Assembly (NCBI GenBank): GCA_947630345.1
Contig: CANRHF010000002.1
Coordinates: 1-59,759 of the forward strand
Direction of reading: 5' to 3'
DNA length: 59,759 nt
Origin: an uncultured Oscillospiraceae bacterium
Lineage (GTDB): Bacteria; Bacillota; Clostridia; Oscillospirales; Oscillospiraceae
This document shows, piece after piece, positions 47,970-56,753 of the stretch (position 1 is the stretch's first letter; each line of letters opens with the position of its first letter). The position numbers were made by a program, and so were the translations under genes. The notes beneath the pieces were generated by a model that was given only the letters and a program-made list of their open reading frames with translations, did not search any database and was not told the origin of the DNA.

Positions 47970-49361
47970 TCAGTGGTCAAATTCCATGATCTGGGTGATT
48001 TCCCCCGTCTCCAGATCCAGGCAGCACAGGAGGTTGTGCTCCTCCTTCTGCTCGCCGCTGACGGTGAAGTTCCCCTGGGTAATGGGGCCGTTGTCCGTGA
48101 CGATCCCCGCGTCCGCCAGGAAATACAATTGGCTGCCGGACTGGAACAAGAGAAAATACCCCAACGCCTCCCGGTCCTCCAGCAGGCCCGTCAGGGGCAG
48201 GGACTTGAGAAGCTTCCCCGTCAGATCGTAGACAAAAATGGTGTCCCCGCCGGCGCGCTGGGGGGAGCCCACCGCCAGCTCCTTGGTAAAGTAATCCAGG
48301 GCCGGGCCGTCGTTGAGCAGGCACATATAGTCGTCGGAGAAGATGGCGGTGCCGTAAGTAGCCTGGGCGGTGGTGTCCGCCAGCTTTTCATATTCTCCCG
48401 TCTCCAGGCTGCACCGCCACATGCCGTTCTGGGAGAGGAAAAAGTAGATGTACCCATCCAGGACGTACCACTGGTCCACATCCTCCGAAGAACTCAGGGT
48501 GAAGGAGGTGACGTTCGACGCCTCCTTCCCGAATTCCCAGGGGCCCACCACGTCGGTGGTGGGGGTGACCCAGACCTGCTTGACTTCTTTGGTATTCACA
48601 TTATAGGAAAACAGGGTGTCCCGCTGGGCCCCGTCCTCCTGCTCGGTGTTCACCATGAAGTACACAAAGTCCCCGTCGGCCCAGAGCGTGTAGCTGGGCT
48701 CCTTGCCCGTCATGGTGATGACGTGGCCCGTGAAGCCTCCAAAGTTTTCCAGGCCCTCCGGCGTCTCCTGGGGCTTGGCCTCCTCGCCCCAGATGGCCTC
48801 CGCTTTCTGGATATCCTCCCCCAGGGGCACCCGGTAGAGGACGTCGCTGTACACAAAGTACACCGAGCCCCGGTGGCAGATGGGCGCGGTGGTATAAACC
48901 GAGTTGTCGCCGTCCACCTCGAAGTCCAGCTCCTGGACCTTGTTCCGGCCGGTGCAGTCCTGATTCACGGAGAAGACCCGCCGGCCGTAGTCCTCCCGGA
49001 CGCCGTTTACAATGGCGTAGTCGTCGGTGGTGTAAAAGAGCTTGTCCTCGGAGGGCCAGAGGGTATCGGCGTTGATGGCGGCGTTGCAGGTGTTGTCATT
49101 GTGCTGACAGTCCGGCTTGGCGCAGACCACGGTGGCGGTCATGGTGGCCTTCTCTAAGTAGTACAGCGGGCCGTACTCAAAGTAGAACCCATCCTCCGTC
49201 TCGCAGAAGGTGGTCAGCCAGAGGCCGAAGCCCTGGGCCTGGTGCATATTTTTCTGAAATTCCTCCCCGCCGCCTGTCTGGGCGGCGGGGCTGCCGTTAC
49301 AGGCCGCCAGAGTCATGGTCAGCAGCGCCGCCAGCAGGGCGGCGAACATTCTCTTTTTCAT
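47970..49361 (-). CDS. Putative lipoprotein with beta-propeller-like repeats (DUF5050-like)
   Basis: MKKRMFAALLAALLTMTLAACNGSPAA lipobox LAAC; repeated YxxxYYLE/DGYIYFFL motifs. Confidence 0.75.
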   Translation of the reverse strand: MKKRMFAALLAALLTMTLAACNGSPAAQTGGGEEFQKNMHQAQGFGLWLTTFCETEDGFYFEYGPLYYLEKATMTATVVCAKPDCQHNDNTCNAAINADTLWPSEDKLFYTTDDYAIVNGVREDYGRRVFSVNQDCTGRNKVQELDFEVDGDNSVYTTAPICHRGSVYFVYSDVLYRVPLGEDIQKAEAIWGEEAKPQETPEGLENFGGFTGHVITMTGKEPSYTLWADGDFVYFMVNTEQEDGAQRDTLFSYNVNTKEVKQVWVTPTTDVVGPWEFGKEASNVTSFTLSSSEDVDQWYVLDGYIYFFLSQNGMWRCSLETGEYEKLADTTAQATYGTAIFSDDYMCLLNDGPALDYFTKELAVGSPQRAGGDTIFVYDLTGKLLKSLPLTGLLEDREALGYFLLFQSGSQLYFLADAGIVTDNGPITQGNFTVSGEQKEEHNLLCCLDLETGEITQIMEFDH

Positions 49362-49375
49362 ATTATTACCTCCAA

Positions 49376-49417
49376 AAAATGATCGTGTCGGTGATATTTC
49401 GCCAGCACGATCATTTT
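49376..49417. repeat. Perfect 12-bp inverted repeat AAAATGATCGTG-N18-CACGATCATTTT in the leader of the lipoprotein gene
   Basis: Direct reading; spans the predicted transcription start and runs to just before the GGAGG ribosome-binding site. Confidence 0.85.
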
Positions 49418-49427
49418 ATAGGGGGAA

Positions 49428-49444
49428 TCTAACTTTTTTCTAAC
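49428..49444 (-). promoter_or_regulatory. Direct-repeat operator TCTAAC-TTTTT-TCTAAC (11-bp period), copy 1, upstream of the lipoprotein/ABC genes
   Basis: Identical 17-mer to 51375-51391; 9 nt from the -10 TAAAAT. Confidence 0.75.
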
Positions 49445-50673
49445 AATTCCCCCGGTTCGCAGGAAAAATTCGCGATGACCTCCGCCCCGCCGCCGGGGCC
49501 GTTGCGCAAAAGCAGGCTGCCCCCGTGCTTTTCGCAGAGGGTGCGGCAGATGTGGAGCCCCAGACCGAAGTGGTAGCTCCCCAGCTCCTGCTCCCCGCAG
49601 TAATAGGGCTTGGTGGCGGAGAGCAGCTCCTTGGGGGAGAAGCCCTTGCCGTCGTCGGCCACCCGGAGGGTTAGCAGCGGCCCTTCCAGGGTCAGTTCCA
49701 AGGTAATTTTGGACTTGGCGAAGCGCAGGGCGTTGCCCAGCAGATTTTCAAACACCTGATTCACCGCGGCGGGGTCGATGGTCAGGGTGTCGGCGGAAAT
49801 GGGGGCGCTGAACGTGCATTCCAGGCCCTTCCCGCCGCTCAGGAGCTTCGCCGTCTCCTCCATGCCGGAGACCACGTCCCTCGTGGGGACCCGCTCCCGC
49901 CGGATGGTCAGATCCGCGATCCCCTGGGCCGTGTTCATGCTGCCCACAAACTGCTCCAGCCGGGCGACCTGGGCGGACATGGTCCGGACGGTCTCCAGCA
50001 CCTCCTGGTCCGACAGCTTTCCCGCGGGCAGGTATTTTTCCAGCAGCTCCGTGTACCCTTTCAGCACGGCAATGGGGGTGCGAAGGTCGTGGGTATAGGC
50101 GTCGTTGAGCTGCCGCCGCTCGTCCAGCAGGTGGAGCAGCTGCCGGTTGTTCCCGTCCAGAGCGGAGCGCATTTTCTCAAACGCGCCGCAGAGCCGGGCC
50201 ATTTCGTCCTGGCCTTCATAGTCCAATGAGAAGTCCAGCTCGCTGTTGGCGATCTTGTCCGAGGCGGCCTCCAGCATGGTCAGGGGCTTTTTCACCTTGG
50301 AGCGGTAGAACACCATCACCGCCAGCAGCAGCAGCGCCGAATAAATAGCCACCGGCCCGAACCGGGCCAGCAGCGACCAGGAGCGGTAGAGCCGGTAGGC
50401 GCCGGTGGAGAGCTTGGTCTGCTCCCCCCAGCCCTGCCAGATCACCACATCTACGGTGTCCAGGCTCTCACTGGCCACCATATCCCCGAAATCCAAAGGT
50501 TGTGCTTCGTCATACCGGAGCTGGATCTGAGCCATTTCCCCATAGGTGAAGCTGGTCACATGGTTGGCCAAATACGCCGCCCCCAACAGTCCCGCCGCCG
50601 CCAGCAACAGAAACGCAAACCAAATGGGGATGCTGCGGTACCACCGCCGAATTTTGCTTATGATTTTACCCAT
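49429..50673 (-). CDS. Sensor histidine kinase
   Basis: HAMP-like region; AYTHDLRTPIAVLKGYTELLEKY H-box; DDGKGFSPKELLSATKPYYCGEQELGSYHFGLGLHICRTLCEKHGG. Confidence 0.92.
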   Translation of the reverse strand: MGKIISKIRRWYRSIPIWFAFLLLAAAGLLGAAYLANHVTSFTYGEMAQIQLRYDEAQPLDFGDMVASESLDTVDVVIWQGWGEQTKLSTGAYRLYRSWSLLARFGPVAIYSALLLLAVMVFYRSKVKKPLTMLEAASDKIANSELDFSLDYEGQDEMARLCGAFEKMRSALDGNNRQLLHLLDERRQLNDAYTHDLRTPIAVLKGYTELLEKYLPAGKLSDQEVLETVRTMSAQVARLEQFVGSMNTAQGIADLTIRRERVPTRDVVSGMEETAKLLSGGKGLECTFSAPISADTLTIDPAAVNQVFENLLGNALRFAKSKITLELTLEGPLLTLRVADDGKGFSPKELLSATKPYYCGEQELGSYHFGLGLHICRTLCEKHGGSLLLRNGPGGGAEVIANFSCEPGELLEKS

Positions 50674-51338
50674 TTATATCCGCTCCCCCAGACCGTCTGA
50701 ATATAGGGCTTGCAGCCCGCCTGAGCCAGCTTGGCCCGGATGCGGCTGATATGCTCCATGATCACGTTTTCGTCGGTGTCGCTGTCCAGCTCCCAGATAT
50801 GCTCAAAAATGCGCTCCTTGCTGAATAGCTGGCCCGGATATGCCGACAGCAGCTCCACAATGGCAAATTCCTTGGGCTTCAGGGGGATCGGCTTTCCCTG
50901 AAAGCGGACCTCCCGGGCGGTATAGTCGATGGCGAAGCTTCCGTCGAACCAGACCCGGTGGGACGTGCCCGCCCGCCGCTCCTCCCGCCGGAGATGGGCC
51001 TCCACCCGGGCGCCCAGCTCGTCGATAGAGAAGGGCTTGAGAATATAGTCGTCGCCCCCGGCGGCGAAGCCCGCCAGCTTGTCCGGGTCCTCCACCCGGG
51101 CGGTGAGGAACAAAATGGGGCAGGAGACGTACTCCCGAATCCGGCGGCAGACCTCGATCCCGTCTAAGTCCGGCATATTCACGTCCAGCAGAATCAGATC
51201 CGGCTGTTTTCCCGCCTTTTCGATGCCGGACCGGCCGTTTTCCGCCAGCATGACGCTGTACCCGTTCAGCTCAAAATACCGACGGAGCATCACGCCCATA
51301 TCATGCTCGTCGTCAATGATCAAAATCGTTTTGCCCAT
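50658..51338 (-). CDS. OmpR/PhoB-family response regulator
   Basis: ILIIDDEHDMGVMLRRYFELNGY; LILLDVNMPDLDGIEVCRRIR; C-terminal winged helix ENVIMEHISRIRAKLAQAGCKPYIQTVWGSGYKW. Confidence 0.95.
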   Translation of the reverse strand: MGKTILIIDDEHDMGVMLRRYFELNGYSVMLAENGRSGIEKAGKQPDLILLDVNMPDLDGIEVCRRIREYVSCPILFLTARVEDPDKLAGFAAGGDDYILKPFSIDELGARVEAHLRREERRAGTSHRVWFDGSFAIDYTAREVRFQGKPIPLKPKEFAIVELLSAYPGQLFSKERIFEHIWELDSDTDENVIMEHISRIRAKLAQAGCKPYIQTVWGSGYKWVKS

Positions 51339-51374
51339 GCGGCATCCCTCCCCATTGTGATTGTAAAGGGAAAT

Positions 51375-51391
51375 TCTAACTTTTTTCTAAC
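51375..51391 (-). promoter_or_regulatory. Direct-repeat operator TCTAAC-TTTTT-TCTAAC (11-bp period), copy 2, upstream of the response regulator
   Basis: Identical 17-mer to 49428-49444; 9 nt from the -10 TACAAT. Confidence 0.75.
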
Positions 51392-51518
51392 ACTGTCCAT
51401 CAGGATGGGCATTTTTCTCAAAAAATAATCCGCTGCCGCCATTTTGGGCGGCTTTTGTCCATTGTATGCCATTCTGGGGAGAATTACAATGCCTTGCGGG
51501 GGGTTCCCCACCGGCAAA

Positions 51519-51548
51519 CGCCCCCGGAAGCGTGTAGCTCCGGGGGCG
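51519..51548 (-). terminator. Terminator-like hairpin downstream of the pullulanase gene
   Basis: CGCCCCCGGAGC-TACACG-CTTCCGGGGGCG (minus strand, one bulge), then GTTTG; weak T-run. Confidence 0.65.
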
Positions 51549-51564
51549 CGAAGGGTGTGGGGAA

Positions 51565-54330
51565 TTACTTTTTCTTCTTGCGGTAGTAGACGCAGCCGGC
51601 GATGACACCGGCGATCACTGCCACCGCGCCCAGAATACCGGCAATCAGACCGCCGTTCATCCCGGAGCCCTGCTCCTGCTGGGGCTGGGTGGTGGGAGGC
51701 GTGGTCGGAGCCTGGGTAGGCGGCGTGGTCTGGGTGGGTTCGGGGTCGCCGCCCTCGCCCTTCACCAGGATCAGGGCGGAGATGGGCTCCACGGACACCT
51801 TCCCGCTGACCGTCTCCAGGGTCTCCTTCCCCGCCTTCTCGGCGTTGACGCACACATCCCAGTTGCCGGCGGGCAGCTGGATGTCCACCGCCTCCGGGTT
51901 GGCGTTGAAGATCAGATACAGTCCGTCGGACTCCTCGCCGCCGGCGCCGCCCTGGATCTGGAAGGCCACCACGTTGTCCGGCAGGCCCTCCACGGCGGTG
52001 ACGTTGGCCTTCACATCCTCGGCGGTGGTGAGCCGCAGGCCGGCATGGGCCTTCCGGAAGGCGATCAGGCCCTTGTAATACTCAAAGACGCTGGCATACT
52101 CCGGGTCCTCCAGGGTGGCCCACTTCAAGCTGTTCACCTCATCGGAGGCGTTGTAGCTGTTCTCGTTGAAGCTGCCGTCCTCGTTGACCTTGGTGCGGAG
52201 CATTTCCTCGCCGGCCTGTAGGAAGGGGATGCCCTGGGCCGTCATGTAGATGGCCGCCGTCAGATTGTTCATCCGAATGTAGTCGGCTCTGCTGGCGTCG
52301 GGCCGGGACAGGGCCAGCCGGTCCATCAGGGTGTTGTTGTCATGGCAGGAGGCGTAGTTGACGATCTGGGACGGGTTGGTACACCAGCTGGTGATGGCCT
52401 GGAAGCACTGGCGGATGGTCTCCGTCTGGGTGGTGGCGCCGGAGACAAAGCCGGGTTCCTGGCTGAACACGCTGCCCTTCAGGGCGTCCCGGATGGTGTC
52501 GGAGAAGAAGGCGAAGCCCGGGGTCTTCTCGGAATTGGTCTGGGTAGCCATGGCAACGCCCTGCTTGGTCACGGTGGTAGTCATGGTCCAGCCCTCGCCG
52601 TAGAAGATCACGTCGGGATGGTCCTTGTGGACCTCCTCCACGATCTGGTTGATGGTCTCGGTGTCCAGCAGGCCCACCAGGTCGAACCGGAAGCCGTCGA
52701 TGTGGTACTCATCGGCCCAATACTTCACGGACTCCACGATGTACTTGCGGACCATGCTCCGCTCGGAGGCGGTGTCGTTGCCGCAGCCGGAGCCGCTGGA
52801 ATAGTTGCCGTTGTCGTCGATCCGGGAGAAGTAGCCCGGCACGATCTTGTTGAAGCAGAAGTTGGTGGCGCTCTGCACATGGTTATAGACCACGTCCATG
52901 ATCACGCTGACGCCATTTTCATGGAGGGACTGGACCATCTGCTTCATTTCCTTCACCCGCACCTCGCCGTGGTAGGGGTCGGTGGAGTAAGAGCCCTCGG
53001 GGACGTTGTAGTTGACCGGGTCGTAGCCCCAGTTGAACTGCGGCTGATCCAGCTTGGTCTCGTCCACGGAGCCGTAGTCATAGCTGGGCAGCAGGTGGAC
53101 ATGGGTGACGCCCAGCTCCTTGATGTGATCCAGGCCGGTGGCCACGCCGCCGGGGGTCTTGGTGCCGGTCTCCGTCAGGCCCAGGAATTTGCCCACGTTG
53201 GTGATGCCGGAATTCTCGTCGGTGGACAGGTCCCGGACGTGGAGCTCATAGATAACCGCGTCGGTGTAGCCCTCCCCGGCGTGGGGGTTGGCGTCGGTGT
53301 CCCAGCCCTCCGGGTCGGTGGAATCCAGGTCGATGACCATGGCCCGCTGGCCGTTGACGCCGGTGGTCCGGGCGTAGGGGTCGCAGGCTTCCACGGTTTC
53401 CCCGCCTACGGTAACGGAATAGGTATAGTAGGTGCCATTCAGGTCGCCCTCCTTCTCCGCCACCCAGGTGCCGGCCTCGTCGGCGGTCATGGGGAGGGTC
53501 TCGATCAGGTCATTCTCTCCGTCCGTACCGCCGGTGTAGAGATTGACGGACACCGCCTGGGCCGTGGGCGCCCACACCCGGAAGGTGGTCTTTTCCTTGG
53601 TCCAGACCGCGCCGAGATCGGTTCCTTCGTAGGTGTACGCTTCCTCAAAGCCCGTGGTGGAATAGATGTTGGGCATGGTGATCTTGAACTCCGTTCCGTC
53701 GTAGATGATTTGGTAGGTCTGCTCGGTGTCCAGGGGCGCGGCCAGCGCCACGATGTAGGAACCCCGGCCGTTCTGGACCACGGACTGGATTTCCACTTCG
53801 CCGTCGGGACCCTGGATCTGGAATGCGGAAGTCAGGTCCTCGCTCTTGACGTCGGCGGTGGTGGTGACCCGAACGCTGACCTTGTCAATGTCGTATTTCG
53901 CGCCGGTCACCTGCACGCCGGTGATCACGTCGGGGCCGTTCTCCTGGGTATAGCCCTCCACGCCGGACTCCACATAGATGTGGACCGTACCCGCGACGAT
54001 CTCCCCCAGCTCGATGAACTGGTCGGCGTCCACGTCCTTGGCGCTCCAAGAGTCGCCGCCCTGGCGGACGATAAAGCCCACCTTGGTGGTCCCGGCGGAC
54101 ACCGGAATGGCGGCGACCATCTCGCCGTCCACCTCCTCAAAGGGGATGGCGGCGCCGTCCTTGCCCTCGGCCCAGGTCCACACATCCCAGCCCTCGTAGT
54201 TGCCGTCGGGCCGGTGGTAGTGGAGCATGATGGTCAGTTCCCCGGCGGCAAAGGCCATGACGGGACATACCGCCAACACCAGCACCAGGACCATCAGGGC
54301 GCACAGCGCCCGCTTCCAGGTTTTTTTCAT
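51565..54330 (-). CDS. pulA: Type I pullulanase (GH13), secreted, C-terminal TM anchor
   Basis: Signal peptide; YEGTDLGAVWTKEKTTFRVWAPTAQAVSVNLY; GFRFDLVGLLDTETIN; VNYASCHDNNTLMDRL; tail GGLIAGILGAVAVIAGVIAGCVYYRKKKK. Confidence 0.92.
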   Translation of the reverse strand: MKKTWKRALCALMVLVLVLAVCPVMAFAAGELTIMLHYHRPDGNYEGWDVWTWAEGKDGAAIPFEEVDGEMVAAIPVSAGTTKVGFIVRQGGDSWSAKDVDADQFIELGEIVAGTVHIYVESGVEGYTQENGPDVITGVQVTGAKYDIDKVSVRVTTTADVKSEDLTSAFQIQGPDGEVEIQSVVQNGRGSYIVALAAPLDTEQTYQIIYDGTEFKITMPNIYSTTGFEEAYTYEGTDLGAVWTKEKTTFRVWAPTAQAVSVNLYTGGTDGENDLIETLPMTADEAGTWVAEKEGDLNGTYYTYSVTVGGETVEACDPYARTTGVNGQRAMVIDLDSTDPEGWDTDANPHAGEGYTDAVIYELHVRDLSTDENSGITNVGKFLGLTETGTKTPGGVATGLDHIKELGVTHVHLLPSYDYGSVDETKLDQPQFNWGYDPVNYNVPEGSYSTDPYHGEVRVKEMKQMVQSLHENGVSVIMDVVYNHVQSATNFCFNKIVPGYFSRIDDNGNYSSGSGCGNDTASERSMVRKYIVESVKYWADEYHIDGFRFDLVGLLDTETINQIVEEVHKDHPDVIFYGEGWTMTTTVTKQGVAMATQTNSEKTPGFAFFSDTIRDALKGSVFSQEPGFVSGATTQTETIRQCFQAITSWCTNPSQIVNYASCHDNNTLMDRLALSRPDASRADYIRMNNLTAAIYMTAQGIPFLQAGEEMLRTKVNEDGSFNENSYNASDEVNSLKWATLEDPEYASVFEYYKGLIAFRKAHAGLRLTTAEDVKANVTAVEGLPDNVVAFQIQGGAGGEESDGLYLIFNANPEAVDIQLPAGNWDVCVNAEKAGKETLETVSGKVSVEPISALILVKGEGGDPEPTQTTPPTQAPTTPPTTQPQQEQGSGMNGGLIAGILGAVAVIAGVIAGCVYYRKKKK

Positions 54331-54383
54331 GAATTTTCCTCCTCTAAATTCTTTTCACCGCATCCTTGGGCGGTAGAATACGA

Positions 54384-56729
54384 TCAATTCCGCTCCTCGA
54401 TTTGGAAGCGGACCGTGGCAGGCTCCGTCTGGGGGGCGGTCAGAGTCAGGATGGCCTCCCCAGTCCTGCCCACAGTGCGGACGTAAGCGCCGGTGCAGCC
54501 GCCCTCCAGAACGGCCACGTCCGGTCCCACCAGCTCCGCCGCGCCGGTGACCGTCAGCTTCACCGGAAGCTGGGCATAGGGGGCCACGTTGCCAAATTCG
54601 TCAAGCACCCGGATCCGCACGGCGGCGGCGTCATAGCCGCTGCCCTCCATGAGCAGGGTGCTGCTGGCTATGGCCTCCAAATGAAGCCGGGTAGACGGCC
54701 CCCGGGTCACGGAGGCGGTCACATTTCCGTCTTGCACCGCGTCGAAGCGCCAGACCGGGGTTTTGCCGCCCCAGTTGCCCACATATTTTCCGTAGAGACC
54801 ATAAAACTGGTCGAAGGTCATGTGATACCGCTCCAGGGTCCGGTCCATGGCCGCCCGTTCCTCCTCGGACATGCCCTCAAAGCCATGTTCCCCGGCAGTA
54901 AGAAGGACCCGACGAATATCGTTGGCCTTCTCCGGGTCGAAGCCCTCGATGGTCTCCAGCTGGGCGCCCACGGTGTCGTCGATGCGGATGGGGCCGTGGG
55001 CCAGGGCCTTGTAGCCCTTGGGGCGGAAGGCCGCCACAAATTTCCCGTTTTTGTAGAGCCGGACCTCCTGGGCGTTGGTAAAGGCGTAGACCTGGTCCAC
55101 CCGGCCCTGGGAATAGTCGCCAATGTCCATGCAGGAGCCCACCTCCAGCACCGGCCGCTCCTCCCCCTGGGAGGCGTAGACGGCGGCGGCGGGCTTGGGG
55201 TTGCGGAAGGCGTCCAGCACCCCGTGGTAGCAAACCCGGTCCCCGGAACCGAAGTCCTGATGGGTGGGGTAGTCGAACATACACCAGGCCAGCAGCCCGG
55301 CGTGCTCCCCGTCGGCCATGGCGTCGTCCAGGACCCGGGCATGGCGCAGGGCGTGGTCCTGCCGCTTCTGCCAAGGGTCGAAGGATTTGGTGGGGAACAT
55401 ATGGCCGTTGCACTCGGTGATGAAGAAGGGCTTTTCCATCTCCTCCGTCACTTCCCGCTTGGGCCGGACCCCGGGGTTGTTCCCCACATGGGAAAAGTCG
55501 TTGTAGGCGTACACATCCTCCAGCAGGTGACTGTGCAGGATGTAGCGGACGCCGGAGGTCTGGCGGCTGGGGTCCAGGGCGTGGGCCAGGTCGTTGGTGC
55601 GGCGGTAGAGGGAATCGTTGTCCTGGCTCTCGTTGATCCGCACCCCCCAGAGAATAACGCTGGGGTGGTTGCGGTACTGCATTACCATTTCCCGGACGTT
55701 CTCCACCGCCTGGTCCTGCCAGGCGTCGTCTCCAATGTGCTGCCAGCCGGGGATCTCGGTAAACACCAGCAGCCCCAGGCGGTCGCACTCGTCGATAAAG
55801 TGAGGACTCTGGGGATAGTGGCTGGTGCGGACGGCGGTGCAACACAGCTCTTTCTTCAAAATGCGGGCGTCCTCCCGCTGAAGCCGCTCCGGCGCGGCGT
55901 AGCCCATATAGGGGTAGGCCTGGTGCCGGTTTAAGCCCCGGAGGAAGACTTTTTCCCCGTTCAGGTAGAACCCGTCGACCTGGAAGCGGGCGGTGCGGAA
56001 GCCGAAGGTGGTCCGCTGCTCGTCTCCATCTTCCCCGTTTTCCAGCAGGACAGCCCTGCAGGTGTAGAGATTGGGCGTTCGCAAATTCCAGGGCAGTGCG
56101 TCAGGAACCTCCAATTCCAGCGCCCCCGCGCCGGGGGCCGCCGTCCCGGCGGCGGAAAGGCTACCGTCAGGGGCGTAAAGCTCCACCCGGACAGGATGTT
56201 CCGGCCCGGCCGTCCAGGAAACATGGGCATGGGTCCGGTCGGGGGTGTAGACGAACAGATCCGTCAGCATTTCCCGGGGCCGGATATCCAGCCAGGCGTC
56301 CCGGTACAGCCCGCCGTAGGTCAGGTAGTCGATGAGAAAGCCGAAAGGCGGGATGGACGGGTTTTCGGTGGAATCCAGCTTCACCGCCACCAGGTTTTCT
56401 TCTCCCAGCCGGACCGCTTGGGTGATCTCCACCCGGAAGGCGGTATAGCCGCACCGGTGGGTAGCCAGCTCCCGGCCGTTGATAAACACCGTGGCGATAT
56501 GGGCGGCGCCGTCGAACTGGAGGAACAGCCGCTTTCCCGCCGCTTCCTTGGGAATGGAGAGGCGGCGGCGGTAGCCGCTGACGGTCTCGTAATCCTCCCG
56601 GGCGGCATAGTGTTGGGGCGCCTCCCGGACGGTGTGGGGCAGGCGAACCGGTTCCCCCGCGCCCCGGCCAAGCTCATAGCCTTCGGCCCAGGAATAGACA
56701 AATTCCCAGTCGTTGTTTATTCGGATCAT
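54384..56729 (-). CDS. Glycoside hydrolase family 2 (beta-galactosidase-like)
   Basis: FLRGLNRHQAYPYMGYA; VRTSHYPQSPHFIDECDRLGLLVFTEIPGWQHIG; HPSVILWGVRINES. Confidence 0.88.
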   Translation of the reverse strand: MIRINNDWEFVYSWAEGYELGRGAGEPVRLPHTVREAPQHYAAREDYETVSGYRRRLSIPKEAAGKRLFLQFDGAAHIATVFINGRELATHRCGYTAFRVEITQAVRLGEENLVAVKLDSTENPSIPPFGFLIDYLTYGGLYRDAWLDIRPREMLTDLFVYTPDRTHAHVSWTAGPEHPVRVELYAPDGSLSAAGTAAPGAGALELEVPDALPWNLRTPNLYTCRAVLLENGEDGDEQRTTFGFRTARFQVDGFYLNGEKVFLRGLNRHQAYPYMGYAAPERLQREDARILKKELCCTAVRTSHYPQSPHFIDECDRLGLLVFTEIPGWQHIGDDAWQDQAVENVREMVMQYRNHPSVILWGVRINESQDNDSLYRRTNDLAHALDPSRQTSGVRYILHSHLLEDVYAYNDFSHVGNNPGVRPKREVTEEMEKPFFITECNGHMFPTKSFDPWQKRQDHALRHARVLDDAMADGEHAGLLAWCMFDYPTHQDFGSGDRVCYHGVLDAFRNPKPAAAVYASQGEERPVLEVGSCMDIGDYSQGRVDQVYAFTNAQEVRLYKNGKFVAAFRPKGYKALAHGPIRIDDTVGAQLETIEGFDPEKANDIRRVLLTAGEHGFEGMSEEERAAMDRTLERYHMTFDQFYGLYGKYVGNWGGKTPVWRFDAVQDGNVTASVTRGPSTRLHLEAIASSTLLMEGSGYDAAAVRIRVLDEFGNVAPYAQLPVKLTVTGAAELVGPDVAVLEGGCTGAYVRTVGRTGEAILTLTAPQTEPATVRFQIEERN

Positions 56730-56753
56730 GACGGTCTCCTCAGATTTTTAAAA

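Noticed and set aside
52342-54486. 714-aa ORF on + strand opposite the pullulanase
   Set aside because: Antisense shadow of a high-GC coding region; low-complexity V/G/H/L-rich translation with no recognisable domain, whereas the minus strand encodes a clear GH13 enzyme.
54366-55934. 522-aa + strand ORF opposite the GH2 gene (and similarly 57375-58943, 56196-57371, 47697-49157)
   Set aside because: Same antisense-shadow pattern opposite well-supported minus-strand genes.
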